A stretch of DNA of 64,000 nucleotides from Mucilaginibacter tolerans. Its GTDB lineage: Bacteria > Bacteroidota > Bacteroidia > Sphingobacteriales > Sphingobacteriaceae. The stretch spans positions 1 through 64,000 of the forward strand of contig NZ_JAUMKB010000021.1 of assembly GCF_030519375.1 (NCBI RefSeq), in the 5' to 3' direction. The notes below the pieces were generated by a model. That model was given only the letters and a program-made list of their open reading frames with translations, made no database searches and had not been told where the DNA came from. Made by a program: the position numbers and the translations under genes. Shown one piece after another: positions 1 through 8,103 of this stretch (position 1 is its first letter; every line of letters starts with the position of its first letter).

Positions 1-29
1 GATGAGCCCGATAATTTATCGGGCTCATC
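1..29 (+). terminator. Strong hairpin, likely rho-independent terminator
   Basis: A perfect 13-bp stem (1-13 with 17-29) closes on a 3-nt loop and is followed by an AT-rich tract. It may end a rightward transcript entering the window, such as the putative IS transposase gene. Confidence 0.6.
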
Positions 30-75
30 ATTACAATTAATTTTTAAATTCGTCCAACTTTTGGGGTTCAGTCCA
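1..75 (+). mobile_element. Probable right end of an IS3-family insertion sequence
   Basis: Read on the minus strand from position 75 inward, the DNA begins TGGACTGAACCCCAAAAG and continues GTTGGACG. This resembles the terminal inverted repeats of IS3-family elements of the IS150 type (TG tip, ACCCCAAAA core, GTTGGAC). The tip faces acs, so the body of the element would lie left of the window. No transposase is visible, so this could also be a solo end or chance similarity. Confidence 0.42.
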
Positions 76-173
76 TTTTCATGGAGCTTTGTCTTATAAC
101 CTGTTGGTTTATTTTGCCAGATCCTTGCTATCGGTGACTGATTTCTAACTTAAGTCTTGGCTCTTGACGTTAT

Positions 174-2075
174 TTACAAAGCTCCCGCCTTTATCTCTTC
201 CACCACAGCCGGGTCCAGTAGCGTCGTCGTATCACCTAAATTCGAGGTATCACCTTCGGCTATTTTACGCAGAATACGGCGCATGATCTTTCCCGAACGT
301 GTTTTTGGCAAACCGGTTACAAACTGTATTTTGTCAGGTTTGGCGATGGCGCCAATAATGCGGGTAACCGTCATCAGGATATCCTTGCGGGTCAATTCTT
401 CATCACCATGCATATTTGGACTTACTACAAATGCATAAACACCCTGTCCTTTTATATCATGTGGATAACCTACTACGGCAGACTCCACTACGGTGGCGTG
501 CATATTAATTGCATTTTCTACCTCAGCAGTACCGATACGGTGCCCTGATACGTTCAGTACATCATCTACCCGGCCGGTGATCCGGTAATAGCCATCCTCA
601 TCGCGTAAGCAGCCGTCGCCGGTAAAATATTTGCCGGGATAGGATGAAAAGTAAGTCTGACGGCAGCGCTCATGGTCGCCATAAGTAGTGCGTAGCATGC
701 CCGGCCATGGGAATTTGATGCACAGGTTACCGCTTACACCGTTGCCTTCTATTTCTTTGCCGGTCTCGTCTACCAATACAGGTTGAACACCAGGTAATGG
801 TAGGGTGGCATAGCTTGGCTTGGTTTTGGTGACGCCGGCAATAGGCGATATCATAATGCCGCCGGTTTCGGTTTGCCACCAGGTATCCACTATCGGACAG
901 TTTTTGTGACCCACGTTCTCATCAAACCAGTGCCATGCTTCCTCGTTGATCGGTTCGCCTACCGAGCCTAATTTCTTTAGCGAACTGAGGTCCTTATTTT
1001 TTACCACATCCGTACCGAAACTCATCAGCGAGCGGATGGCAGTTGGCGCAGTATATAATATGTTGACTTTGTATTTCTCAACAATCTCCCAGAACCTTCC
1101 CGGACTTGGCCAGGTTGGTATGCCCTCGAACATAAAGGTGGTGGCCCCTTGCGACAATGGCCCGTATACAATATAGGAGTGCCCGGTGATCCAACCGATA
1201 TCTGCAGTACAGAAAAAGATCTCGCCCGGATTATACTGGAACACATTGGCGAAAGTATATCCGGCATAAACCATATACCCGCCGCAAGTGTGTACCACGC
1301 CTTTAGGTTTGCCCGTTGAACCCGATGTATACAGGATGAACAGCATATCCTCGGCATCCATTTCTTCGGCTTCGCACGAAGTATTGCCTTGTGTTTCTAC
1401 TTTTTTAATCTCATCTTCCCACCACACATCGCGACCCTTGATCATGGAAATAGGCGTACGGCTGCGTGTAAGCACGATCACTTTTTTTACCGAAGGGCAT
1501 TGCACCAACGCATCATCTATTACGTTTTTCAACGGTATCTCTTTGGTGCCACGGAACCCGCCATCGGCAGTGATCACAATATTGCAGGTAGCGTCTTTTA
1601 TTCTGTCGGCTATAGATTGTGCTGAGAACCCACCAAACACCACCGAATGAATAGCGCCAATCCTTGCGCAGGCAAGTACAGCGATGGCCAGTTCGGGTAC
1701 CATCGGCATATAGATACAGATACGGTCCCCTTTGCGCGCACCATTGTTTTTTAACACATTGGCGAACTCACAAACCTTCTCGTGCAACTGGCGATAGGTC
1801 AGTACCCGGTGATCTTCACTTGGATCGTTCGGTTCCCAGATGATCGCAGGTTTATCCCCCAGTTTTGGAAGGTGACGGTCGAGGCAGTTTTCGGTAATAT
1901 TTAATTTAGCTCCCCTGAACCATTTTACATTAGGTTCAGTAAAGTTCCATTCCAGCACCTTTAGCCAAGGTTTGCGCCATTGGAAATTACCGGCAATGTC
2001 GGCCCAGAACTCTTCGGGCTGTTCTACGCTTTTCTGATAGGCTTGTTGGTACTCTTCAAAAGAAGTGATCTTCAT
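174..2075 (-). CDS. acs: Acetyl-CoA synthetase (acetate-CoA ligase)
   Basis: Activates acetate with ATP to acetyl-AMP and then transfers the acetyl group to CoA, feeding acetate into the TCA cycle. The 633-aa length is normal for Acs. Visible motifs are the P-loop-like YTSGSTGKPKGVVHT, the acetate pocket and adenylate motif DTWWQTETGG, the hinge region TGDG and GRVDDVLNVSGHR, and the C-terminal PKTRSGKIMRRIL, whose lysine is the catalytic residue usually controlled by acetylation. The frame is open 26 codons upstream, but the ATG at 2075 (MKITSFEEYQQ) fits family start sites and is preceded by an A-rich stretch, so it was chosen. It is transcribed alone toward the putative IS end. Confidence 0.96.
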   Translation of the reverse strand: MKITSFEEYQQAYQKSVEQPEEFWADIAGNFQWRKPWLKVLEWNFTEPNVKWFRGAKLNITENCLDRHLPKLGDKPAIIWEPNDPSEDHRVLTYRQLHEKVCEFANVLKNNGARKGDRICIYMPMVPELAIAVLACARIGAIHSVVFGGFSAQSIADRIKDATCNIVITADGGFRGTKEIPLKNVIDDALVQCPSVKKVIVLTRSRTPISMIKGRDVWWEDEIKKVETQGNTSCEAEEMDAEDMLFILYTSGSTGKPKGVVHTCGGYMVYAGYTFANVFQYNPGEIFFCTADIGWITGHSYIVYGPLSQGATTFMFEGIPTWPSPGRFWEIVEKYKVNILYTAPTAIRSLMSFGTDVVKNKDLSSLKKLGSVGEPINEEAWHWFDENVGHKNCPIVDTWWQTETGGIMISPIAGVTKTKPSYATLPLPGVQPVLVDETGKEIEGNGVSGNLCIKFPWPGMLRTTYGDHERCRQTYFSSYPGKYFTGDGCLRDEDGYYRITGRVDDVLNVSGHRIGTAEVENAINMHATVVESAVVGYPHDIKGQGVYAFVVSPNMHGDEELTRKDILMTVTRIIGAIAKPDKIQFVTGLPKTRSGKIMRRILRKIAEGDTSNLGDTTTLLDPAVVEEIKAGAL

Positions 2076-2368
2076 GGTTATATTTTTTGATAGATTTTGT
2101 TGTTGCTTAATGACCGAACATTTCACTAAGCACAGCGGAATATCAAATAGCAAATTGGTGAGCGAAAATTAGCAATTTTATTGATAAAGGGGATTGCTTG
2201 CAGCAATAATTTAATAATTTTATAACAATTGGAGTAGCCTGTCAGGATCGTCCTTTTTACTGCGTAGGCCTTTTTTAAATATTTTTAAATTCTCTATTGA
2301 ATATTTGATTCAAAATTCGGATATTTGCAAACTCTTTTACAAAAAGGGATTGAATTAAATCGATTGTC

Positions 2369-2602
2369 ATGTCAAGAATTTGTGATTTAACAGGAAAAGG
2401 TTCACTGGTTGGTAACAACGTTTCTAACTCAAATGTTAAGACCAAACGCAGGTTTCACCCTAATTTAAAGCTGAAGAAGTTTTATATTCCTGAAGAAGAT
2501 AAGTGGATCACTTTAAAAGTATCTACTTCGGCTGTTAAAACCATCAGCAAGAATGGTATAACTGCCTGTATCAATAAATACGTTAAAAAAGGATACATTT
2601 AA
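2369..2602 (+). CDS. rpmB: 50S ribosomal protein L28
   Basis: A 77-aa basic protein starting MSRICDLTGKG, the usual Bacteroidota L28 N-terminus, with the KTKRRFHPNLK segment that contacts 23S rRNA. It is the first gene of a ribosomal run, rpmB-rpmG-DUF4295, followed by ftsY, an order common in Bacteroidota. A possible -7 box (GATATTTG, one mismatch to TAnnTTTG) lies about 40 nt upstream. Confidence 0.97.
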   Translation: MSRICDLTGKGSLVGNNVSNSNVKTKRRFHPNLKLKKFYIPEEDKWITLKVSTSAVKTISKNGITACINKYVKKGYI

Positions 2603-2604
2603 TA

Positions 2605-2672
2605 GAGTTGATTGTGTTTATTGGTTGATTGAGTTCAATCGCTAATTCACTCATTCACTAACTCAATAATTA
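2605..2672. repeat. Word-repeat spacer upstream of rpmG
   Basis: The rpmB-rpmG spacer consists of degenerate words. TTGATT/GGTTGATTGAG-like words occupy the left half and ATTCACT/ACTCAAT-like words the right half. The right part, 2642-2672, is an exact 31-bp copy of 2910-2940. Confidence 0.75.
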
Positions 2673-2680
2673 AAAATACG

Positions 2681-2863
2681 ATGGCAAAAAAAGGTAATAG
2701 GGTTCAGGTAATATTAGAATGTACCGAGCATAAAGAAAGCGGACTGCCAGGCATGTCTCGTTATATCACTACCAAGAACAAGAAAAATACTACTGAAAGA
2801 CTGGAATTGAAAAAATTCAACCCGGTATTAAGAAAAGTAACCGTTCATAAAGAAATTAAGTAA
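2681..2863 (+). CDS. rpmG: 50S ribosomal protein L33
   Basis: A 60-aa L33 starting MAKKGNRVQVILECTEHK and containing the family signature around YITTKNKKNTTERLELKKF. It keeps one Cys (ILEC) but not the paired Cys motifs of zinc-binding L33, so it is the zinc-independent type. It lies between rpmB and the DUF4295 gene, and both flanking spacers end in the same 31-bp sequence. Confidence 0.97.
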   Translation: MAKKGNRVQVILECTEHKESGLPGMSRYITTKNKKNTTERLELKKFNPVLRKVTVHKEIK

Positions 2864-2941
2864 TTGGTTGATTAAGGTGATTGGTTGATTAAGTTAATCT
2901 TGACAATCACTAATTCACTCATTCACTAACTCAATAATTAT
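2864..2941. repeat. Word-repeat spacer upstream of the DUF4295 gene
   Basis: The left half carries two copies of TTGGTTGATTAAG. The right half, 2910-2940, repeats 2642-2672 exactly and ends 7 nt before the next start codon. Confidence 0.75.
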
Positions 2942-2947
2942 AAGAGC

Positions 2948-3112
2948 ATGGCAAAGAAAGTAGTTGCAACCCTTAAAACAGGAAAAGGCAAAGAATATTC
3001 AAAAGTGATCACCATGACTAAGTCGCCTAAAACAGGTGCTTATTCATTCAAAGAAGTAATCGTACATAACGACCACGTTAAAGATGCGATCAACGCTGCT
3101 AAAGGTCACTAA
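2948..3112 (+). CDS. DUF4295 small ribosome-associated-type protein
   Basis: A 54-aa basic protein, MAKKVVATLKTGKGKEYSKV and onward, with the MTKSPKTGAYSFKEVIV core of DUF4295. This Bacteroidota-restricted family is nearly always encoded straight after rpmG. Its function is not established; the synteny and charge suggest ribosome association. It is too short for ORF callers with a 60-aa limit. The start ATG follows an A-rich stretch after the repeat arm, and a terminator follows the stop. Confidence 0.93.
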   Translation: MAKKVVATLKTGKGKEYSKVITMTKSPKTGAYSFKEVIVHNDHVKDAINAAKGH

Positions 3113-3131
3113 TCAGATCAGAAAAATATAT

Positions 3132-3167
3132 AAAAGCCGTCTTGTGTTAGCGAGAGGGCTTTTTTTG
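3132..3167 (+). terminator. Terminator of the ribosomal protein run
   Basis: AAAAGCC pairs with GGCTTTT across a partly paired middle and is followed by seven T residues. It sits just after the DUF4295 stop codon. Confidence 0.75.
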
Positions 3168-3169
3168 TT

Positions 3170-3272
3170 GATGTGCAAATGCATAGGATATGCAGATGTG
3201 CAAATGAACTTTAAATAAATTGACATTCAGGAATTAAATCAATCTGCATATTTGCACATTCGCATATCTGCC
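3170..3272. repeat. Paired-arm word repeat upstream of ftsY
   Basis: The left arm 3170-3208 has ATGTGCA/GATATGCA words and the right arm 3241-3272 has the complementary TGCATAT/TTGCACA/TCGCATA words. They flank an AT-rich centre. The right arm ends 10 nt before the ftsY start. The same word is used at 39250-39322. Confidence 0.8.
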
Positions 3273-3282
3273 AATTTAAATC

Positions 3283-4248
3283 ATGGGATTATTCGATTTT
3301 TTTAAGAAGAAGGAAAGCACGCCGCAGGAACAGCAGGCGCTGGATACCGGTTTGGAAAAAACCAAGGACAGCTTTTTTTCAAAGATTACTAAGGTTGTTG
3401 CAGGCAAATCGACCGTTGATGACGATGTGCTCGACGACTTGGAAGAAGTACTGGTAACCTCGGATGTTGGGGTAAGCACTACTCTAAAGATCATCAAACG
3501 TATACAGGATCGCGTAGCCCGCGACAAATATGTGGGGACATCTGAATTAAACAACCTGCTTCGCGACGAGATACAGCATTTACTTGCTGAAAATAATAGT
3601 AACGATTTTACCAATTTTGAGTATGGTAACCATAAGCCCTATGTGATTATGGTAGTTGGTGTGAATGGGGTGGGTAAAACCACCACCATAGGCAAGCTGG
3701 CGCATAAACTGAAACAAGCCGGCAATAAAGTGGTGATCGGTGCGGCAGATACTTTCCGTGCGGCAGCGGTGGAGCAAATACAATTGTGGGGTGACCGTAT
3801 CGGGGTGCGTGTAGTTGCGCAGGCCATGGGTTCCGATCCTGCGTCTGTCGCTTATGATACTTTACGTTCGGCAGTTGCCAACAGTGATGATGTCGTCATT
3901 ATAGATACAGCCGGTCGTTTGCACAACAAAGTTGGTTTGATGAACGAGCTGACGAAGATCAAAAATGTGATGGAAAAAGTGGTGCCCGGAGCACCGCATG
4001 AGATATTGCTGGTACTGGATGCTTCGACAGGTCAGAATGCTATTGAGCAATGCAAACAGTTTACCGAAGCTACTGCTGTAAATGCGCTGGCATTAACCAA
4101 GCTGGATGGCACGGCCAAAGGCGGTGTGGTGATCGGTATATCCGATCAGTTCAGGATACCGGTAAAATATATAGGTGTAGGTGAAGGTGTGGAACACTTG
4201 CAGTTGTTTGACAGGAAGGCATTTGTGGATAGTTTATTTAAACAATAA
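3283..4248 (+). CDS. ftsY: Signal recognition particle receptor FtsY
   Basis: SRP receptor GTPase that docks ribosome-nascent chain complexes at the inner membrane for co-translational insertion. The 321-aa protein has a short lysine-rich start (MGLFDFFKKKE), a helical N domain and an NG GTPase domain. G1 is GVNGVGKTTT from about residue 126, DTFRAAA follows, G3 is DTAGR and G4 is TKLDGTAKGG. It lacks the long acidic A domain of E. coli FtsY, as is usual in Bacteroidota. It lies between the ribosomal run and rimO. Confidence 0.97.
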   Translation: MGLFDFFKKKESTPQEQQALDTGLEKTKDSFFSKITKVVAGKSTVDDDVLDDLEEVLVTSDVGVSTTLKIIKRIQDRVARDKYVGTSELNNLLRDEIQHLLAENNSNDFTNFEYGNHKPYVIMVVGVNGVGKTTTIGKLAHKLKQAGNKVVIGAADTFRAAAVEQIQLWGDRIGVRVVAQAMGSDPASVAYDTLRSAVANSDDVVIIDTAGRLHNKVGLMNELTKIKNVMEKVVPGAPHEILLVLDASTGQNAIEQCKQFTEATAVNALALTKLDGTAKGGVVIGISDQFRIPVKYIGVGEGVEHLQLFDRKAFVDSLFKQ

Positions 4249-4263
4249 AAAGATAAACGGGGG

Positions 4264-4333
4264 GCATGCTGAGGCGCTCGAAGCATGGTGGGTAGGGCCT
4301 CTACACACGCACTTCAAGAACCTCAGTGTGATA
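4264..4333. repeat. REP/MITE-like hairpin element between ftsY and rimO
   Basis: A long imperfect inverted repeat. GCATGCTGAGG near the left end pairs with CCTCAGTGTGA near the right, and an inner GTGGGTAG pairs with CTACACAC around GGGCCT. From memory it resembles a hairpin repeat scattered through intergenic regions of many Bacteroidota genomes. Confidence 0.65.
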
Positions 4334-4373
4334 CCGGTGCTCAAAATGATTCCGCAGATAGATACAGTGTGAT

Positions 4374-5708
4374 ATGAAAACAAAAGAAATTAATCAGCCT
4401 CAAAAAATAAATAAACCGCGTGTTAATGTGGTAACCCTGGGTTGCTCTAAGAATACTTATGATTCAGAAGTATTGATGGGTCAGCTGAAAGGCAACCGCT
4501 TTGATGTGGTGCACGAGGCGGAGAAAGTAAACAGTGATGATATCATCGTGATCAATACCTGCGGATTTATTGATAATGCCAAGCAGGAATCGATAGATAC
4601 TATCCTCCAATACAGTGAGCTGAAAGAACAGGGAAAAGTAGGGAGGGTGATCGTTACCGGTTGCTTGTCTGAACGCTATAAACCCGAACTGGAAGCGGAA
4701 ATTACCAACGTGGATTCTTGGTTCGGTACCAATGAGCTGCAAAACCTGCTGAGCACTTTAGGCGCCAATTACCGTCACGAATTGGTAGGGGAACGTTTGT
4801 TAACCACACCAACTCATTTTGCCTATTTTAAGATTGCTGAGGGTTGTAACCGTCCCTGCTCGTTTTGTGCTATTCCTTTGATGCGCGGCAAACACGTATC
4901 CAAACCGATTGAGGATTTGGTAAAAGAAGCGCAGCATCTCGCAAAAAATGGCACCAAAGAATTGATTTTGATCGCTCAGGACCTGACTTACTACGGTCTT
5001 GATCTTTATAATAAACGCAACCTGGATGAATTGCTGCGCCACTTATCGGATGTGAACGGTATCGAGTGGATTCGTTTGCAATATGCCTATCCTTCCGGTT
5101 TTCCGATGGAGATTTTGGATGTGATGAATGAGCGTGAGAACATTTGCAACTACCTGGATATGCCGCTGCAGCATATCAGCGACAATATGTTGAAATCCAT
5201 GCGACGCGGAACGACCAAACAAAAAACCATCGACCTGGTAAATGCCATCCGTGATAAAGTTCCGAATATCGCAATGCGTACTACGCTGATCACCGGTTAT
5301 CCGGGCGAAACGGAGCAAGATTTTCAAGAAATGCAGCAATGGGTTGAAGAAACCCGTTTTGATCGCCTGGGCTGCTTTACTTACTCGCATGAAGAAAAAA
5401 CACATGCTCATTCTTTAGTAGATGATGTTCCGGAAGAAGTAAAACAGGATCGCGCCGATGCTATTATGGAGATCCAACAGGGCATTTCGTATGAAAAAAA
5501 CCAGGAGAAGATAGGCGAAACGTATAAAGTGCTGATCGACAAAAAAGATGGCGGTTATTTTGTTGGCCGTACAGAGTTTGATTCGCCTGAGGTAGATAAT
5601 GAGGTGCTGATAGACGCTAAAAAGCATTATGCTACGGTAGGCAGCTTGGTTAACGTGAAGATTGACAGTGCGGAAGACTTCGATCTTTATGGACAAATTG
5701 TAAAATAA
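4374..5708 (+). CDS. rimO: Ribosomal protein S12 methylthiotransferase RimO
   Basis: Radical-SAM enzyme that adds a methylthio group to the conserved Asp of ribosomal protein S12. The 444-aa protein has the N-terminal MTTase domain with cluster cysteines Cys24 (LGCSKN), Cys63 (NTCGF) and Cys97 (TGCLSERY). The radical-SAM cluster CNRPCSFC is at Cys158, Cys162 and Cys165. A C-terminal TRAM domain (residues ~375-444) ends in DFDLYGQIVK. The SKNTYDSE start and PLMRGKH context fit RimO rather than MiaB. It is probably cotranscribed with ftsY across the REP-like spacer. Confidence 0.96.
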   Translation: MKTKEINQPQKINKPRVNVVTLGCSKNTYDSEVLMGQLKGNRFDVVHEAEKVNSDDIIVINTCGFIDNAKQESIDTILQYSELKEQGKVGRVIVTGCLSERYKPELEAEITNVDSWFGTNELQNLLSTLGANYRHELVGERLLTTPTHFAYFKIAEGCNRPCSFCAIPLMRGKHVSKPIEDLVKEAQHLAKNGTKELILIAQDLTYYGLDLYNKRNLDELLRHLSDVNGIEWIRLQYAYPSGFPMEILDVMNERENICNYLDMPLQHISDNMLKSMRRGTTKQKTIDLVNAIRDKVPNIAMRTTLITGYPGETEQDFQEMQQWVEETRFDRLGCFTYSHEEKTHAHSLVDDVPEEVKQDRADAIMEIQQGISYEKNQEKIGETYKVLIDKKDGGYFVGRTEFDSPEVDNEVLIDAKKHYATVGSLVNVKIDSAEDFDLYGQIVK

Positions 5709-5737
5709 CCGGATTTTAAGCGGACCGTTATTGTTTT

Positions 5738-5829
5738 CAGATTTTAAAATCTAATTTCGGGTAATAAACTAGATGATGGAGGCTATAATCAAACCAGAAA
5801 TCGAACATCCCAAATCCGAAATCAAAATA
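5738..5829. repeat. Degenerate word repeat upstream of bshC
   Basis: The arm 5738-5760 (CAGATTTTAAAATC, CTAATTTCGG) faces the arm 5791-5829 (AAATCGAAC, ATCCCAAATC, CGAAATC). The second arm is open in the bshC frame and mimics an N-terminal extension. It is weaker than the other examples. Confidence 0.45.
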
Positions 5830-7434
5830 ATGGATGCAGCCTGTATAAGCTACAAAGAGACCGGATATTTCACACAAACGGTTAACGATTACCTGGAAGA
5901 TAAAGCCGAATTACGCCCTTTTTATAGCTACAGACCTGATTGGGACGGTTTTAAAGCGCTGCTTCAAAACAAAAAAGTAGTTGCTGACCGAGACCTGCTG
6001 ACAAGTGTATTGACAGAGCAATATCAAGCTATTTCACCATTCACTACTCGTCACTCACCACTGGTTCAGAGTAATATCGATCTCCTCAAATCAACAAATA
6101 CCTATACGATAACTACCGGTCACCAGCTTAACATTTTTGCCGGGCCTTTATATTTTATCTATAAGATTGTCACTGCAATCAAACTGGCGCGTCAATTAAA
6201 GGAGAAATTCCCGGATAAAAACTTTGTCCCCGTTTACTGGATGGCCTCCGAGGATCACGACTTTGCAGAGATCAACTACACCAATATTGGCGGTAAAAAA
6301 GTGCATTGGTGGTATGAAGCATCCGGAGCAACGGGGCGTATCGATCCTGTTACCATGCGTCAGGCTTTGAACCAGTATAAAGGGGTTCTGGGCCTGGATC
6401 ATCATGCCGAAGAATTAGCTGAGATTGTAGAGACCGCGTATGGCAGGTTCGACAAACTTGCTGATGCGACACGTTATCTGGTGAATGCCTTGTTCGGGCA
6501 ATACGGTTTGGTAATTATCGATGCAGATGACCATGACCTGAAAAAGCAATTCGCCCATATTATCGAAGAAGATATTATTAAGCAGCTTAGCTCAAAAAAC
6601 ATCGAGACCACCAACGAACAACTCAAAAATCTGCATGTACAAATACAGGTAAATCCGCGAGAGATCAATTTTTTCTATTTGAGTGATGGTTTGCGCGAGC
6701 GTATTGTTTTTGAGGATGGCATTTATAAGGTACTGAACACGGAGATTAGCTTTACCAACGAGGAATTACAGAAAGAGATTCAATCAACGCCTGAGCATTT
6801 CAGCCCTAACGTGGTGATGAGGCCCTTGTACCAGGAGTATATTTTACCGAATATTGCTTATGTGGGTGGTGGTGCCGAAGTGGTCTACTGGTTGGAACTG
6901 AAGTCGAACTTTGAATATTATAAGGTTGATTTTCCGATATTGATTCTACGTAATTCAGGTTTGGTTATTCCTAAGCAATCAGCCTCAAAAGTTGAGCGCA
7001 TGGGGTTACCATTGGCTGAATTATTCAAAAGTACGGATACCATTAAAACCAACTGGATAAAGCAGCATAGCGATCATGAACTTTCCTTAAAAGAGGAATG
7101 GGGTGAACTTCATCAAACCCTTGAAAAGATCAAGCTTCGTTCATCTAAAATCGACCCTACATTGGCGCAATCCACAAGCGCCATACAAGCAAGGTTGGAG
7201 CACGCTATCGACAGATTAGAGAAGAAGCTGATCAGGGCCGAAAAGAAAAATTACCATACACGTCTCGAGCAGATCGATCATATTAAGGCTGAGCTTTTCC
7301 CGAAAGACAGCCTGCAGGAACGAACCGAAAATTTTGGCTTGTTTTATGTAAAATGGGGCCAACAATTTATCGACGAACTTATCCACAACTTTGAACCGCT
7401 GGATTTTAAATTTACCGTACTGACTGAAAAATAA
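5830..7434 (+). CDS. bshC: Bacillithiol biosynthesis cysteine-adding enzyme BshC
   Basis: Adds cysteine to GlcN-malate in the last step of bacillithiol synthesis. Family signatures are MDAACISYKETGYF at the start, TTGHQLNIFAGPLYFIYKI, VPVYWMASEDHDFAEI and YVGGGAEVVYWLELK, with a C-terminal coiled coil (about residues 435-480). The frame is open 19 codons upstream, but that part reads the spacer repeat, and the ATG at 5830 gives the family-type N-terminus and 534 aa. A run of four heptamer-like units at 6035-6062 codes for residues ~69-78 and may be an insertion. The stop overlaps the next start by one base (TAATG), implying coupling. Confidence 0.93.
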   Translation: MDAACISYKETGYFTQTVNDYLEDKAELRPFYSYRPDWDGFKALLQNKKVVADRDLLTSVLTEQYQAISPFTTRHSPLVQSNIDLLKSTNTYTITTGHQLNIFAGPLYFIYKIVTAIKLARQLKEKFPDKNFVPVYWMASEDHDFAEINYTNIGGKKVHWWYEASGATGRIDPVTMRQALNQYKGVLGLDHHAEELAEIVETAYGRFDKLADATRYLVNALFGQYGLVIIDADDHDLKKQFAHIIEEDIIKQLSSKNIETTNEQLKNLHVQIQVNPREINFFYLSDGLRERIVFEDGIYKVLNTEISFTNEELQKEIQSTPEHFSPNVVMRPLYQEYILPNIAYVGGGAEVVYWLELKSNFEYYKVDFPILILRNSGLVIPKQSASKVERMGLPLAELFKSTDTIKTNWIKQHSDHELSLKEEWGELHQTLEKIKLRSSKIDPTLAQSTSAIQARLEHAIDRLEKKLIRAEKKNYHTRLEQIDHIKAELFPKDSLQERTENFGLFYVKWGQQFIDELIHNFEPLDFKFTVLTEK

Positions 7435-7970
7435 TGCAATTTCAATCTACTATCCTAACCCTTCCCGGCATTGGCGGCTCGGGGCCGCAGCATTGGCAAT
7501 CTTTATGGGAAAAAGAATATGGCTTTACCCGGATAGAGCAACAGGAATGGGAAACCCCGTTCAGGGATGAGTGGGTAGCAAACATCCAAAAGACGGTGTC
7601 AAAATATGATCCTAAAAAGGTGATACTGGTTGGCCACAGTGCCGTATGTTCGGCCTTAGCCAAATGGGCGGAGCGATATCAAACGAAGGTTAAGGCCGCT
7701 TTACTGGTAGCTCCCGCTGACCCGGAAGCGCAAACTTTTCCACAGGGAGCGATTGGTTTTGCACCGATGCCATTATTTAAATTGCCATTTCCGTCAATTG
7801 TTGTAGCCAGTTCCAATGATTTTTGTGCAAATATCGATCGTGCAAAACACTTTGCCCATGCCTGGGGTAGCGAATTGATCAATATTGGCGAAGCCGGGCA
7901 TATCAATATATCATCAGGATACGGCCAATGGGATGAAGGACTGGAGATATTGAAGAAATTGGATAGTTAA
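7434..7970 (+). CDS. RBBP9/YdeN-type alpha/beta hydrolase
   Basis: A 178-aa serine hydrolase fold starting with the family-type LPGIGGSGPQHWQSLW. The probable triad is Ser69 in GHSA, Asp129 in SSNDFC and His156 in AGHINISSGYG, the usual RBBP9 arrangement. The substrate is unknown. It overlaps the bshC stop by one base, so the two are translationally coupled; a link to thiol chemistry is only inferred. Confidence 0.88.
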   Translation: MQFQSTILTLPGIGGSGPQHWQSLWEKEYGFTRIEQQEWETPFRDEWVANIQKTVSKYDPKKVILVGHSAVCSALAKWAERYQTKVKAALLVAPADPEAQTFPQGAIGFAPMPLFKLPFPSIVVASSNDFCANIDRAKHFAHAWGSELINIGEAGHINISSGYGQWDEGLEILKKLDS

Positions 7971-8034
7971 CCGGTTGACCAGTTAACAGCTTAAACTATT
8001 TAACCTAACAACCATTTCTACTCAACTCAAATAT

Positions 8035-8042
8035 TATCTTTG
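8035..8042 (+). promoter_or_regulatory. -7 box upstream of the NHL lipoprotein gene
   Basis: TATCTTTG is a perfect TAnnTTTG match about 60 nt before the start. No clear -33 TTTG is seen at 19 nt spacing. Confidence 0.45.
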
Positions 8043-8103
8043 ATTGACCGGCGTGAACATAGCGTCTGCGGTCAACGTACAAATACCAGTTTAATTATCA
8101 GCA

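Noticed and set aside
4181..4372. 63-aa ORF overlapping the ftsY end
   Set aside because: It crosses the ftsY stop into the REP-like hairpin in another frame; no recognisable protein.
7965..8030. GTTAAC-rich spacer after the RBBP9-type hydrolase
   Set aside because: It has a small GTTAACCGGTTGACC-like symmetry but no clear arms or period, so it was not listed as a paired-arm element.
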